Shown: positions 7,268 to 15,122 of the stretch, in pieces | Numbering within the stretch: position 1 is the first letter of the stretch | Layout: each line of letters starts with the position of its first letter | NCBI GenBank assembly: GCA_046341775.1 | Contig: JBKDQQ010000048.1 | Coordinates: forward strand, 1 to 21,221 | Direction of reading: 5' to 3' | DNA: 21,221 nucleotides | From: SXXH01 sp041165735 | GTDB lineage: Bacteria; Planctomycetota; UBA1135; GCA-002686595 | The notes under the pieces: generated by a model | Seen by the model: the letters and a program-made list of their open reading frames with translations, nothing else | Told to the model about the DNA's origin: nothing | Database searches by the model: none | Made by a program: the position numbers and the translations under genes

Positions 7268-8461
7268 TCACTTGCGGGGCGCCGACGCCCCGGGCGCCGG
7301 CTCGAGTTCGGACAAGTCGAAGCGCACGCTGGCGATCCACGGCTTGGCGCCCTTCTCCCAATGCCCGTAGGTCGTGGCGACGAAGGTGCCGTCCGGCAGC
7401 GCCTCGAGGCCGGGATAGCCGCAGTCCCAGCTGTCCTGGTTGTCCAGGAGGCGCACCTTGGCCTGCCCCGGGCGCGCCGCGACCAGATCCTCGAAGGTGC
7501 CGATCCACGCCACGAAGTCGCCCTTCCACGGATGGTCCTGGGCGAGGTTCATGTCGCGGTACGCGACCACGAGGCGTCCATCCTTGGCGCGCCGGATGGT
7601 GTGCCGGTCGCCGGTCAGCGCGGGATGCGCCGGGCTCGGCGCGCTCCAGTTGGCGCCCTCGTCGCGCGAGGCGATCCAATGCGATTCGGCGCGGCGCGCG
7701 TTCTCCCGCATCAGGAGCAGCAGCGTCGATCCGTCGTCCGAGCGCACCGCGCCGGGCTCGCACAAGTGCAGCGTGGACGAAGCGTGCAGGCTGCGCGGCG
7801 CGCCCCAGGTCGCTCCGCCGTCGAGCGACTCGACCTGGTAGAGGTCGAACACCCCGCGCTTGCGCGGATCCTCGGCGCCGGGCGCCTTGAAGTAGCGGCC
7901 ATCGTCGTGGAAGAAGGCGAGGTGCCGTCCGGGCGCGCCGGCTGGCACGAGGTCGCCCATCACGACGATGCCGCCCCAGTCCCCGGCGGGCTTCAACTCG
8001 CTCCAACTCGCGCCCTCGTCCTCCGACAGCGAGTAGCGCGCGGGGTGCAGCCCGGACCACAGGATGATGCGGCGGCGGCCGTCGGCCCCGACGACGCGGA
8101 ACAAGGTCGGGACCTCGAGGCTGGTGGCGAACGAGGCGGGTGTCGGCAGGCGTTCGCTCCAGGTGCGGCCGCCGTCGGGACTCTTCTTGAGCACGATCGC
8201 GCCTCGCCCGTGGCCCTTGGGATAGGCGGCGAGGATGGTGCGGCCATCGTCGAGCAGCAGCGTCGATACGTGCCCGAGGTAGACGCCCTCCTCCTTGTCG
8301 ACGAGCACCTGGCGCGCGGCGTCGCGCGACCAATCGACGAGGCGAGGCGAAGAGCGCGTCGGCGTGGCGCCCGCGCCGGCCTGCGTCGCCTCGGTCTGCG
8401 TCGCCTCGACGCGACCGGGGGCGAGCATCGAGCAGGAGATCGCGAACATGGCGAGCAGCAT
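7268..8461 (-). CDS. Sialidase/BNR-repeat exported protein (exo-sialidase-like propeller)
   Basis: A 397-aa protein. ATG 8461 follows GAGGAAG with 6-nt spacing and an in-frame stop lies just upstream. The short N-terminus (MLLAMFAISCSMLAPG) resembles a lipoprotein signal with Cys10, although it lacks the usual basic residues and has Ala at -3. Four Asp-boxes (S-x-D-x-G-x-x-W) mark a sialidase-type six-bladed propeller: SPDGGRTW (94-101), SEDEGASW (146-153), SLDGGATW (212-219) and SRDEGANW (265-272). Conserved-looking segments include HLCEPGAVRSDDG, YRDMN and NQDSWDCGYPGLEALPDG. The fold is clear. The substrate (sialic acid or another glycan) is not, and many planctomycete members of the family have unknown targets. 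The gene starts 27 bp after mqnD, so it probably shares that transcript. Confidence 0.87.
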   Translation of the reverse strand: MLLAMFAISCSMLAPGRVEATQTEATQAGAGATPTRSSPRLVDWSRDAARQVLVDKEEGVYLGHVSTLLLDDGRTILAAYPKGHGRGAIVLKKSPDGGRTWSERLPTPASFATSLEVPTLFRVVGADGRRRIILWSGLHPARYSLSEDEGASWSELKPAGDWGGIVVMGDLVPAGAPGRHLAFFHDDGRYFKAPGAEDPRKRGVFDLYQVESLDGGATWGAPRSLHASSTLHLCEPGAVRSDDGSTLLLLMRENARRAESHWIASRDEGANWSAPSPAHPALTGDRHTIRRAKDGRLVVAYRDMNLAQDHPWKGDFVAWIGTFEDLVAARPGQAKVRLLDNQDSWDCGYPGLEALPDGTFVATTYGHWEKGAKPWIASVRFDLSELEPAPGASAPRK

Positions 8462-8488
8462 GGGAGGCTTCCTCGAGCGTCGGGGGCG

Positions 8489-9313
8489 CTAGCGGACGCG
8501 CAGCGGCGGCGCATCCGCCTCCAGCATGCCGCAACTCCTGGCGCGCGACCACAGCGCGTCCAGCGCGGCGCGGCCTTCCGCCCCGAGGTCGAAGGTGCGC
8601 GCGTTGACGTAGAGCTCGATGTGGCGGCGCAGCACCTCCTCGTCCAACTCCTGCGCGTGGCGGCGGCAGAGCGCCAGCGCCTCCTCGGCGTGGGAGCGCG
8701 CCCAGTCGAGCGAAGCGAGCAGCGCCTCGTCGCAGGCGGCCACGAGCTCGGGCGCGAGGGTCGCGTCGGCCACGATGCCTCCGAGCGGCAGGGGACCGCC
8801 CGTGTCGCGCTCCCACGCCTCGCCGAGGTCGCGCACGAGATCCAGGCCGAAGCGCTGGTAGACGAAGCGTCCTTCGTGGATGCACACGCCGAGGTCCGCG
8901 TCGCCCGCCGCGAGCCGCGGCAGGATCTCGGAGAACAGCGCTTGCTCCACGCGTCCGCTCGGGCCGCCGTGCAGCCGGAACAGCAGCGCCGCGGTCGTGT
9001 TGGCCCCCGGCAGGAGCACGCGCGCCTGCTCGGCGGGCGGGGCGTCGCGCCGGCCGACGAGGATCGGACCCACGCCGAAGCCCAGCGCGCTGCCGCGTCG
9101 CAGCACCACCAGCGGCCTCCGCGCCTGCAACGCGGCGAGGAAGCTCGTCTTGGCGATCGGCAGGCGTCCCTCGCGGAAGGACTCGTTCAGTCGCTGGATG
9201 TCGTGCAGCTCGAAGGCGAGCTCGACGCCTGGCACGCGCACGGCGCCCGACAAGAGCCCCGCGAAGGCCCACACGTCGTTGGGGCAGGGCGAGATGCCGA
9301 AGGCGAGCTTCAT
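8489..9313 (-). CDS. mqnD: 1,4-dihydroxy-6-naphthoate synthase (MqnD), futalosine pathway
   Basis: A 274-aa cytoplasmic enzyme of the alternative (futalosine) menaquinone pathway. It converts cyclic dehypoxanthinyl futalosine to 1,4-dihydroxy-6-naphthoate. The periplasmic-binding-protein-like fold shows the family N-terminus ISPCPNDVWAFAGLL (residues 7-21), KTSF (55-58), GFGVGPILV (78-86), LPGANTTAALL (101-111) and GVCIHEGRFVYQ (142-153). His146 aligns with the catalytic His145 of the Thermus enzyme. LGGIVADA and YVNARTFDLG near the C-terminus also fit, and the length is normal. The start ATG 9313 overlaps the mqnB stop as ATGA, indicating translational coupling. Other pathway genes (mqnA, mqnC, mqnE) are not in the window. 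Confidence 0.95.
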   Translation of the reverse strand: MKLAFGISPCPNDVWAFAGLLSGAVRVPGVELAFELHDIQRLNESFREGRLPIAKTSFLAALQARRPLVVLRRGSALGFGVGPILVGRRDAPPAEQARVLLPGANTTAALLFRLHGGPSGRVEQALFSEILPRLAAGDADLGVCIHEGRFVYQRFGLDLVRDLGEAWERDTGGPLPLGGIVADATLAPELVAACDEALLASLDWARSHAEEALALCRRHAQELDEEVLRRHIELYVNARTFDLGAEGRAALDALWSRARSCGMLEADAPPLRVR

Positions 9314-9960
9314 CGTCCGCACCACTCGAGGGCCAGCTCGCGCACGGCGACGAGCGCCGGTTCGACGGCCCAGCGCGCGTGGTCGCGGTCGCCTGTCCCG
9401 TTGGAGACGCCGCGCGCGATGGAGCACGGCACGCCGGCGGAGCGGCAGGCGAACGCCACGGCGTGGCCTTCCATGTCCTCGAGGAGCGCTCCGGAGGCCC
9501 GTGCGCGCGCGGCGGCTTGCGCCGGCGTGCTCGACGCGGCGTGCACGGTGAGCAGCGTGCAGGACTCGAGCGGCGCGGCCGCGCGCGGCGGCGCGGCGAG
9601 CTCCAGCTCGTCGACGAGCCACGCGTCGTCGGGCGGCGCGAGGCGCAACGGCGCCGCGCGCGTGCCATCGGCGACGCCGTCGACAGGCAGCGCCCCGAGG
9701 TCGAGGCAACGCGTGCGCGAAGCCCAGCGCGCCGTTCCGATCGGAGCCCGCGCGGGATCGTAGCTGCCGGCGATGCCGACGAGCAGCACGCGCGCGGGCG
9801 CGAGGCGCGCGGCGAGCAACGCCGCGTTGGTCGCCGCGGCGACCGGGCCCACGCCGACCTCGTGGACCAGCGCGCGGCCCTCGAAGGCGCCCGACGCGAC
9901 CAGCAAGCGCCGCTCGAGGTGCGTGGGCACGAGGATCAGCAAGGGGCGGCCGCTCGCCAT
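9310..9960 (-). CDS. mqnB: Futalosine hydrolase (MqnB)
   Basis: A 216-aa nucleoside-phosphorylase-fold enzyme that releases hypoxanthine from futalosine in menaquinone synthesis. It shows PLLILVPTHLERRLL at the N-terminus (Glu16), VGVGPVAAATNAA, VLLVGIAGSYDP, then LLEDMEGHAVAFAC, the usual Met-Glu ribose-binding pair, and ARGVSNGTGDRDHARW, a signature close to other MqnB proteins. The start is uncertain. ATG 9960 is favoured by alignment, but GGAGG lies only 1 nt before it, and the frame stays open to 9996. The gene overlaps mqnD by 4 bp and is the first of a probable three-gene transcript, mqnB-mqnD-sialidase. A 96-bp divergent region separates it from the peptidase gene. Confidence 0.93.
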   Translation of the reverse strand: MASGRPLLILVPTHLERRLLVASGAFEGRALVHEVGVGPVAAATNAALLAARLAPARVLLVGIAGSYDPARAPIGTARWASRTRCLDLGALPVDGVADGTRAAPLRLAPPDDAWLVDELELAAPPRAAAPLESCTLLTVHAASSTPAQAAARARASGALLEDMEGHAVAFACRSAGVPCSIARGVSNGTGDRDHARWAVEPALVAVRELALEWCGR

Positions 9961-10056
9961 GCCTCCAAGTGTCACCCCGCGAGGCGCGGGCCTCAAGGAG
10001 GGCGGGCCGCGAATCGCCCGCGCGGCCGACGCTTCGGGCGACTATGCTCGCCGTCC

Positions 10057-11823
10057 ATGCGCTTCCTGGCCGCCGTGCTCTCGTCGATCGTGCTCCTGTG
10101 CGTCGCCTGCCAAGCCCCCGGGCCCATGGTGCGGCCGCACGCGCCGGATGCGGTTCCCGCGACCGTCGTCGAAGAGGCGCGACCCGCGCAGCCGGTCGGC
10201 GACGAGTTCGAGCGGGTGCTGGCGCTGGCGCGCGCAGACGACAGGACGATCGAGCTCCTGAAGACCTTGTGCGAGGAACACGCGCCGCGCTTGACGGGCT
10301 CGAGGAAGGCCGACGCGGCGTGCGAGTGGGCGCGCGCGCAGTTCGAGTCGTGGGGCCTCGAGGCGCGGCTGGAGACCTGGGGCATGGCGGCGGCGCGCTT
10401 CGATCGCGGGCCTTCCTTCGGGCGCGTGCTCGGCGACGAGCCCATCGAGCTCGATTTCATGACGGCGGCGTGGACCGTGGGCACGGAGGGCGTGCAACGC
10501 GGTCCCGCGCGCATCGAGCCGCGCGACCAGGCGGAACTCGACGCGCTGGGGGCGGAGGCGCTGCGCGGCGCGTGGATGGTGCGCGTCGACGAGCGCATGG
10601 ACGCCGCGTGGCGCAAGCGCCTCGACGCGCTGTACGACGAGCACGCGCCGCGCGGCCTGCTGCGCGCCGGCGCCAAGAGCGGCCTGCTCGTCATGTCCGG
10701 CGACTTCCGCGCCCAGTCGCGCGGCAAGCGGCCCGCGGTGCGCGTGCGCTTCGACCAGCACGAGGAGCTCGTGCGCCGCCTGCGCGCGGGCCGGCCGGTC
10801 GAGCTGGAGTTCCTGATCGACAATCGCTTCGAGGACGGCCCGGTGCCGTGCGCCAACGTGGTGGCGGACCTCGTGGGCGCGGAATTCCCCGACGAATACG
10901 TGATCGTGCAGGGCCATCTCGACACCTGGGACGGGGCGCAAGGCGCGCAGGACAACGGGACCGGCGTGGCCACGACCATGGAGGCGGCGCGCGTCTTGGC
11001 GCGGAGCGGCGTGCGTCCGCGCAGGACGATCCGCTTCGTCTTGTACACCGGGGAGGAGCAGGGCTTGTTCGGAGCGCAGGGCTACGTGCGCGACCACGCG
11101 GACGAGCTCCTCCGCACGAGCATCGTGCTCAACCACGACGGGGGCGGCACCTTCCTCGCCGGACTCGACGCGACTCCCGCCATGCTCGCCGACATGGAAC
11201 CGTTGGCCGAGCGGCTGCGCGCGCTCGATCCGCTCCGGCCCTTCGAGTTGCGCGAGGTGGACGGCTTGCGGAACAGCGGCGACTCCGACCACGCGCCGTT
11301 CGTCGCGGCCGGAGTGCCGGCCTTCTTCTGGAAGCAGAGCGAGCGCGACTACACGTACGTGCACCACACGCAGAACGACACCTTCGCCAACGCGCCGCTG
11401 GACGAGGTGCGGCACAGCTCCAAGGTCGTGCTGCTCGCGGCGCTCCACTTCGCCAACCTCGATCGGCTGCTGGACCGCACGGACATGGAACCCTTGCCGC
11501 GGCGCATGCTGGGCGCGCGCCTGGGCGAGGACGCGACGATCGAACGCGTCGAGAAGGATGGACGCGGCGCGGCGGCCGGGCTGGCGGTGGGGGATCGCGT
11601 CGTCGAACTCGACGGTGCGCGGGTCGCGGATCGCGCCGACTTCGTCGAGAAGCTCCAGCAGGGCGGAGCGCGCAAGCAGTGCGTGGCGCTGCGCGGCGGG
11701 ACGCGGCTCGAACTGGTGCTCGATTGGAGCGGCGACCCGGACGAGGCGCGCCGCGCCGAACGCGCCGCGCGCAGGGCGGAGCGCAAGTCCGCGGCCGCGG
11801 CAGGTGGCGCGGTCGCGCGCTAG
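10057..11823 (+). CDS. M28-family zinc metallopeptidase with PDZ domain, probable lipoprotein
   Basis: A 588-aa protein. ATG 10057 gives a signal peptide ending LLCVAC-QAPG, so Cys18 is a probable lipidation site, with an unusual Cys at -3. Residues about 60-110 start the peptidase fold; about 115-275 form an inserted PA-like domain. The M28 metal centre is complete: His287 and Asp289 in GHLDTWDG, bridging Asp299 in QDNGTG, catalytic Glu333 and ligand Glu334 in TGEEQGLFG, Asp361 in LNHDGGG, and His437 in YVHHTQND. Residues about 485-560 are a PDZ domain (MLGARLGEDATIERV, GLAVGDRVVELDG). The C-terminus is Ala/Arg-rich. This is the carboxypeptidase Q-like type: an extracytoplasmic amino- or carboxypeptidase degrading peptides. 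The exact specificity is not visible. Confidence 0.92.
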   Translation: MRFLAAVLSSIVLLCVACQAPGPMVRPHAPDAVPATVVEEARPAQPVGDEFERVLALARADDRTIELLKTLCEEHAPRLTGSRKADAACEWARAQFESWGLEARLETWGMAAARFDRGPSFGRVLGDEPIELDFMTAAWTVGTEGVQRGPARIEPRDQAELDALGAEALRGAWMVRVDERMDAAWRKRLDALYDEHAPRGLLRAGAKSGLLVMSGDFRAQSRGKRPAVRVRFDQHEELVRRLRAGRPVELEFLIDNRFEDGPVPCANVVADLVGAEFPDEYVIVQGHLDTWDGAQGAQDNGTGVATTMEAARVLARSGVRPRRTIRFVLYTGEEQGLFGAQGYVRDHADELLRTSIVLNHDGGGTFLAGLDATPAMLADMEPLAERLRALDPLRPFELREVDGLRNSGDSDHAPFVAAGVPAFFWKQSERDYTYVHHTQNDTFANAPLDEVRHSSKVVLLAALHFANLDRLLDRTDMEPLPRRMLGARLGEDATIERVEKDGRGAAAGLAVGDRVVELDGARVADRADFVEKLQQGGARKQCVALRGGTRLELVLDWSGDPDEARRAERAARRAERKSAAAAGGAVAR

Positions 11824-11842
11824 GCGGGTCGGCGCAGGCCAA

Positions 11843-11862
11843 GCGCCGGGCATGCCTGGCGC
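11843..11862 (+). terminator. Stem-loop after the peptidase gene
   Basis: GCGCCGGG and CCTGGCGC pair over 8 bp (one G-T) with a CATG loop, 20 bp after the stop codon, followed by GGGTTTGG. The tail is poor in T, so this may stabilise the 3' end rather than terminate alone. Confidence 0.4.
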
Positions 11863-12052
11863 GGGTTTGGTGGAGGCTTCGCTGCGCAAGTGTCGTTTTC
11901 ATCGATATTTGCGCCGGAAACCGAGAATTGGTCGAGGCCGCGCGCCGCGCCGCCCACCAGTTCTTCATGAATCTGGGGCATCCTTGTGCGATCCCGGCGG
12001 GCTTGCGCTCCGACCAGCGCTCCCGCCCCGGCACCCCGGAACGACTACCACC

Positions 12053-14596
12053 ATGCGCCACCACCTCTCACTCGCCGCCTTCGTGCTCGCCTGCGCTTCC
12101 GCGGCCCAGGCCCAGGACTCCGTCTCCAAGTTGAACGGCCTGCCGGGCGACGCCGTCGACGCCCACTCGCCCGCCGACCAGATCAACGACTACGTCGTCG
12201 ACCTCGCGGCCATCCGCTCTAGCTGGGGCACCGCCTTCGGCATCGCGCCGATCGTCAAGACCAGCCAGCAGCGCAACGCCGCGCCGCTCTTCTTCAACGG
12301 CATCGCCAACGCCCAGGCGATCTCGAAGACGATCGCCACCAACCAACCGTTCCTGCGCGCGAGCTACGACCTGTGGACGGCGCCGGGCTTCGGCGTGAAC
12401 AACAACTCGGCCAAGAACGACGCCGGCGCGCCGCTGTCGGCCGCCGGGCTGACCGGCGCGCGCTTCGGCTTCGCCACGGCGGAGTTCATGGACGGCGATC
12501 CCACCGGCACCTCGCTGGCGAACATCGTGGGCGGCGTCGCGCACATGACGAACGCGCGTCCGTCGCGCCTCTACGTCTCGCGCGTCGTGGCGGCCTCGAA
12601 CAGCCCGACGGACAGCTGCAATCTGGCGGCGTTCGGCATGGGCGCCATCGACGACGCCGGCAACGTGCACTTCCGCGCGGACAACTTCAGCACGCTGCCG
12701 TGCGGCACGCTGAACCCGGTCACGGGCAACAACTACTTCCGCGTCTCGTTGCCCGCCCGCAGCGCCTCGGTCAACTTCCTCTCGAGCGTCGGCGCCTCCG
12801 ATCCGGCCGCCACGACGCACTTGCTCGCGGGTTCGACCACGACCCACAACACGCCCAACATCGTGCCCGCCAGCATCGCCGGGCGCCCGATCCTGATCGG
12901 CACCAACTTCAACCGCCAGTACGTCTTCGAGCAGGTCGCGGGCGGCGTCGTCGCCGGCACCGCCAGCGCCCACTTCGCCGCCGGCATCAGCGACCAACGC
13001 GGCGCGCTCGGCTACACGCCGGCCAACTTCCCGACGCTCTTCGCGGGCGCGGTCAACGGCACGGCCGGGATCCTGGCGCGCACCGCCGCGGCGAGCACGC
13101 TGTGCGGCGCGATCAACGTGGTCGGCGTGGACGCCAACGGCGGCTTCGTCGCGCCGCGCGCCCTGACCCTGCCGTCGGTGGTCTCTGATCCCGACTCGCC
13201 CAACTGGAACAGCCAGGTCGCGGGCGGCACGCAGGAGCTGGACCACTACCACGACCAGACCGCGTTCCAAGGCGGCAACTCGCAGATCGGCCTGGGCGTC
13301 GACCAGCAGGGCAACCTGCTCGCCGCCGGCGTCGTGTACTACGCCTTCACGCCGCCGTCGCTGACGCCGTTCACGAACCCGAACAACTACATGGCCGTGT
13401 GCAAGGTCGATCCCGTCACTGGCGCGCAAAGCTGGACCGCGGCCGCGTGGACGCGCGAAGCCGGCGGCGTCTCCGACGGCAAGGTCGTCTACCAGAACGG
13501 CACGACGCGCATCGGCCGCCTGCGGGCCTTCATCGGCGCCACGGCGCCCACCGGGCCGACGATGAGCGCGCCGATGATCGATTCGGTCGGCAACGTGTGG
13601 TTCGTCGGCTCGTTCGAGCGCGACAGCCTGCCCGGCTCGGTCAGCGTGGGCCTGTTCCGCGCCGTCCTCGACGCGGCGAGCTTCAGCTACAAGCTCGAGC
13701 TCGTCTTCGCGCAGGGCCAGACCCTCGCGGGCCGCAACTCGGGCCGCAACTACCAGATCACCTTCCTGCGGCTGAACGACACGAACTCGATCTCCTCGGG
13801 CGCCGCGTACTCGGGCAACATCAGCGCCGCCGCGCACCTCGGCCAATCGCCTGCCGGTCTCGCCACCAGCGACGCGCGCACGCTCGGCGGCATGGTGATC
13901 TCGGCCCAGATCGTCTACGACAACAACGGCGACGGGCAGTTCGTGCCCTCGACCGGCACCGGCGGCACCGTCGGCAGCCCGGACGAGGACTACCAGGTGC
14001 TGCTCTACGTGGGTGCTTCGAGCGACTGCAACACCAACGGCATCCCCGACGACGCGGAGATCGCCGAGGGCGCCGCCGCCGACATCGACGGCAACGGCGT
14101 GATCGACACCTGCGAAGGAGTCGTGGGCTTCGCCTACTGCCCCGGCGACGGCAGCGGCACCGCCTGCCCCTGCGGCAACAACTCGGCCTCCGGCTCGGGT
14201 CGCGGATGCTTGAACTCCCTCGCGAGCGGGGCCCTGCTCGGGGCCAGCGGCAACGCCAGCCTCGCCGGCGACACGGTGGTGCTCTCGGGTTCGGGCATGC
14301 CCAACAGCTCGGCCTTGTACTTCCAAGGCACGCTGCAGCAGAGCGGCGGCGCCGGCGCCGCGTTCGGCGACGGCTTGCGCTGCGCCGGCGGCAGCGTCGT
14401 GCGCCTCGGCACGAAGACCAACGCCGCGGGCGCCTCGAGCTACCCGGGCGCGGGCCAGCCGACGGTGTCCGTGAAGGGCCTCGTGACGGTGCCGGGCACG
14501 CGCACGTACCAGGTCTGGTACCGCAACGCCGCGGTGTTCTGCACTGCTTCCACCTTCAACCTCTCGAACGGCTTCCAGATCACCTGGGCGCCGTGA
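12053..14596 (+). CDS. Large exported protein with Ca-binding repeat and Cys-rich C-terminal module
   Basis: An 847-aa protein. The frame is open further upstream, but ATG 12053 begins a clear signal peptide (residues 1-20, MRHHLSLAAFVLACASAAQA, AQA cleavage). Residues about 21-650 form a long beta-rich region with no named family, starting DSVSKLNGLPGDAVDAHSPA. It reads like a recurring planctomycete exported-protein family, from memory only. Residues 658-689 are dockerin/thrombospondin-3-like Ca-binding loops: DCNTNGIPDDAEI and DIDGNGVIDTCE. Residues 695-847 are the Cys-rich module (YCPGDGSGTACPCGN, SALYFQGT, FGDGLRCAGG, RTYQVWYRN, WAP end), gap-free with the module of the 6222 gene. Probably a cell-surface or extracellular protein; role unknown. 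It is followed by two strong stem-loops. Confidence 0.87.
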   Translation: MRHHLSLAAFVLACASAAQAQDSVSKLNGLPGDAVDAHSPADQINDYVVDLAAIRSSWGTAFGIAPIVKTSQQRNAAPLFFNGIANAQAISKTIATNQPFLRASYDLWTAPGFGVNNNSAKNDAGAPLSAAGLTGARFGFATAEFMDGDPTGTSLANIVGGVAHMTNARPSRLYVSRVVAASNSPTDSCNLAAFGMGAIDDAGNVHFRADNFSTLPCGTLNPVTGNNYFRVSLPARSASVNFLSSVGASDPAATTHLLAGSTTTHNTPNIVPASIAGRPILIGTNFNRQYVFEQVAGGVVAGTASAHFAAGISDQRGALGYTPANFPTLFAGAVNGTAGILARTAAASTLCGAINVVGVDANGGFVAPRALTLPSVVSDPDSPNWNSQVAGGTQELDHYHDQTAFQGGNSQIGLGVDQQGNLLAAGVVYYAFTPPSLTPFTNPNNYMAVCKVDPVTGAQSWTAAAWTREAGGVSDGKVVYQNGTTRIGRLRAFIGATAPTGPTMSAPMIDSVGNVWFVGSFERDSLPGSVSVGLFRAVLDAASFSYKLELVFAQGQTLAGRNSGRNYQITFLRLNDTNSISSGAAYSGNISAAAHLGQSPAGLATSDARTLGGMVISAQIVYDNNGDGQFVPSTGTGGTVGSPDEDYQVLLYVGASSDCNTNGIPDDAEIAEGAAADIDGNGVIDTCEGVVGFAYCPGDGSGTACPCGNNSASGSGRGCLNSLASGALLGASGNASLAGDTVVLSGSGMPNSSALYFQGTLQQSGGAGAAFGDGLRCAGGSVVRLGTKTNAAGASSYPGAGQPTVSVKGLVTVPGTRTYQVWYRNAAVFCTASTFNLSNGFQITWAP

Positions 14597-14604
14597 TCAG
14601 GACT

Positions 14605-14632
14605 AGACCCGTCGACCGTGGTCGACGGGTCT
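14605..14632 (+). terminator. Strong stem-loop terminator
   Basis: AGACCCGTCGAC and GTCGACGGGTCT form a perfect 12-bp stem with a CGTG loop, 8 bp after the stop of the 847-aa protein gene. It is followed by TTGCC rather than a long T-run. Confidence 0.7.
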
Positions 14633-14649
14633 TGCCGTCCGACGGACAG

Positions 14650-14683
14650 GCGGGGCCGGGCTCGTCGTCGAGTCCGGCCCCGC
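14650..14683 (+). terminator. Second stem-loop in tandem
   Basis: A 15-bp stem (GCGGGGCCGGGCTCG against CGAGTCCGGCCCCGC, one G-T pair) with a TCGT loop, 17 bp beyond the first hairpin. Weaker hairpins follow at 14696-14718 (8 bp) and 14773-14790 (7 bp). Confidence 0.6.
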
Positions 14684-15122
14684 TCGTTCCATCTCGCGCC
14701 GCTGCGCTCGAGCGGCGCGCAGGTTCGACTTGCTCCGCATGGCCCCGAGCCGCTTGCGCCTTGTCGCGCGATCGGCTCGGTCGCGAGCCGTGGCCCGATT
14801 CCCGGGCGCGCGGTCATTGCGGTCTCAGGCTGGCTCCTGATCGGGGAACCATGCTCCTAGTCGCAATCCGCCACCAGTGGCAGCAAGGCGTGTCGGGATT
14901 GGGACTTCGCTCGCGCCTAGCGGGGGATTTCGGCGGTTGTTGCAGGGTTTGGGCTTGGGATGGCCCAGTGAGCACCACTTCAATTTGGCGGTAATTTGCG
15001 ATATTGCATTTTCTGGTCTGGATTGCGACACTCTGGGCCTCCACTGGTTTGGTTGCTCCCACTCAGGTGCCACTCGCAGGCACCGGGCGCCGCCGGGCCT
15101 GTCACACCTAGGGATCCGCACC
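14684..15122. other. Gene-free region upstream of the 579-aa protein gene
   Basis: About 440 bp with no convincing gene. The left part is GC-rich with two weak hairpins. The part at about 14975-15050 is clearly richer in A+T (GGTAATTTGCGATATTGCAT) and is the likely promoter region for the gene at 15123. No single -35/-10 pair stands out. It contains ATTGCATTTT at 15003-15012, shared with two other upstream regions. Confidence 0.5.

Noticed and set aside
9690..9960. GTG at about 9975 as mqnB start
   Set aside because: It would place GGAGG inside the gene and add residues not expected from family N-termini. ATG 9960 is preferred, although its own spacing is poor, so this is not settled.
12068..14326. 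752-codon open frame on the minus strand
   Set aside because: Antisense to the 847-aa exported protein gene, with Ala/Arg/Val/Gly-rich shadow composition.
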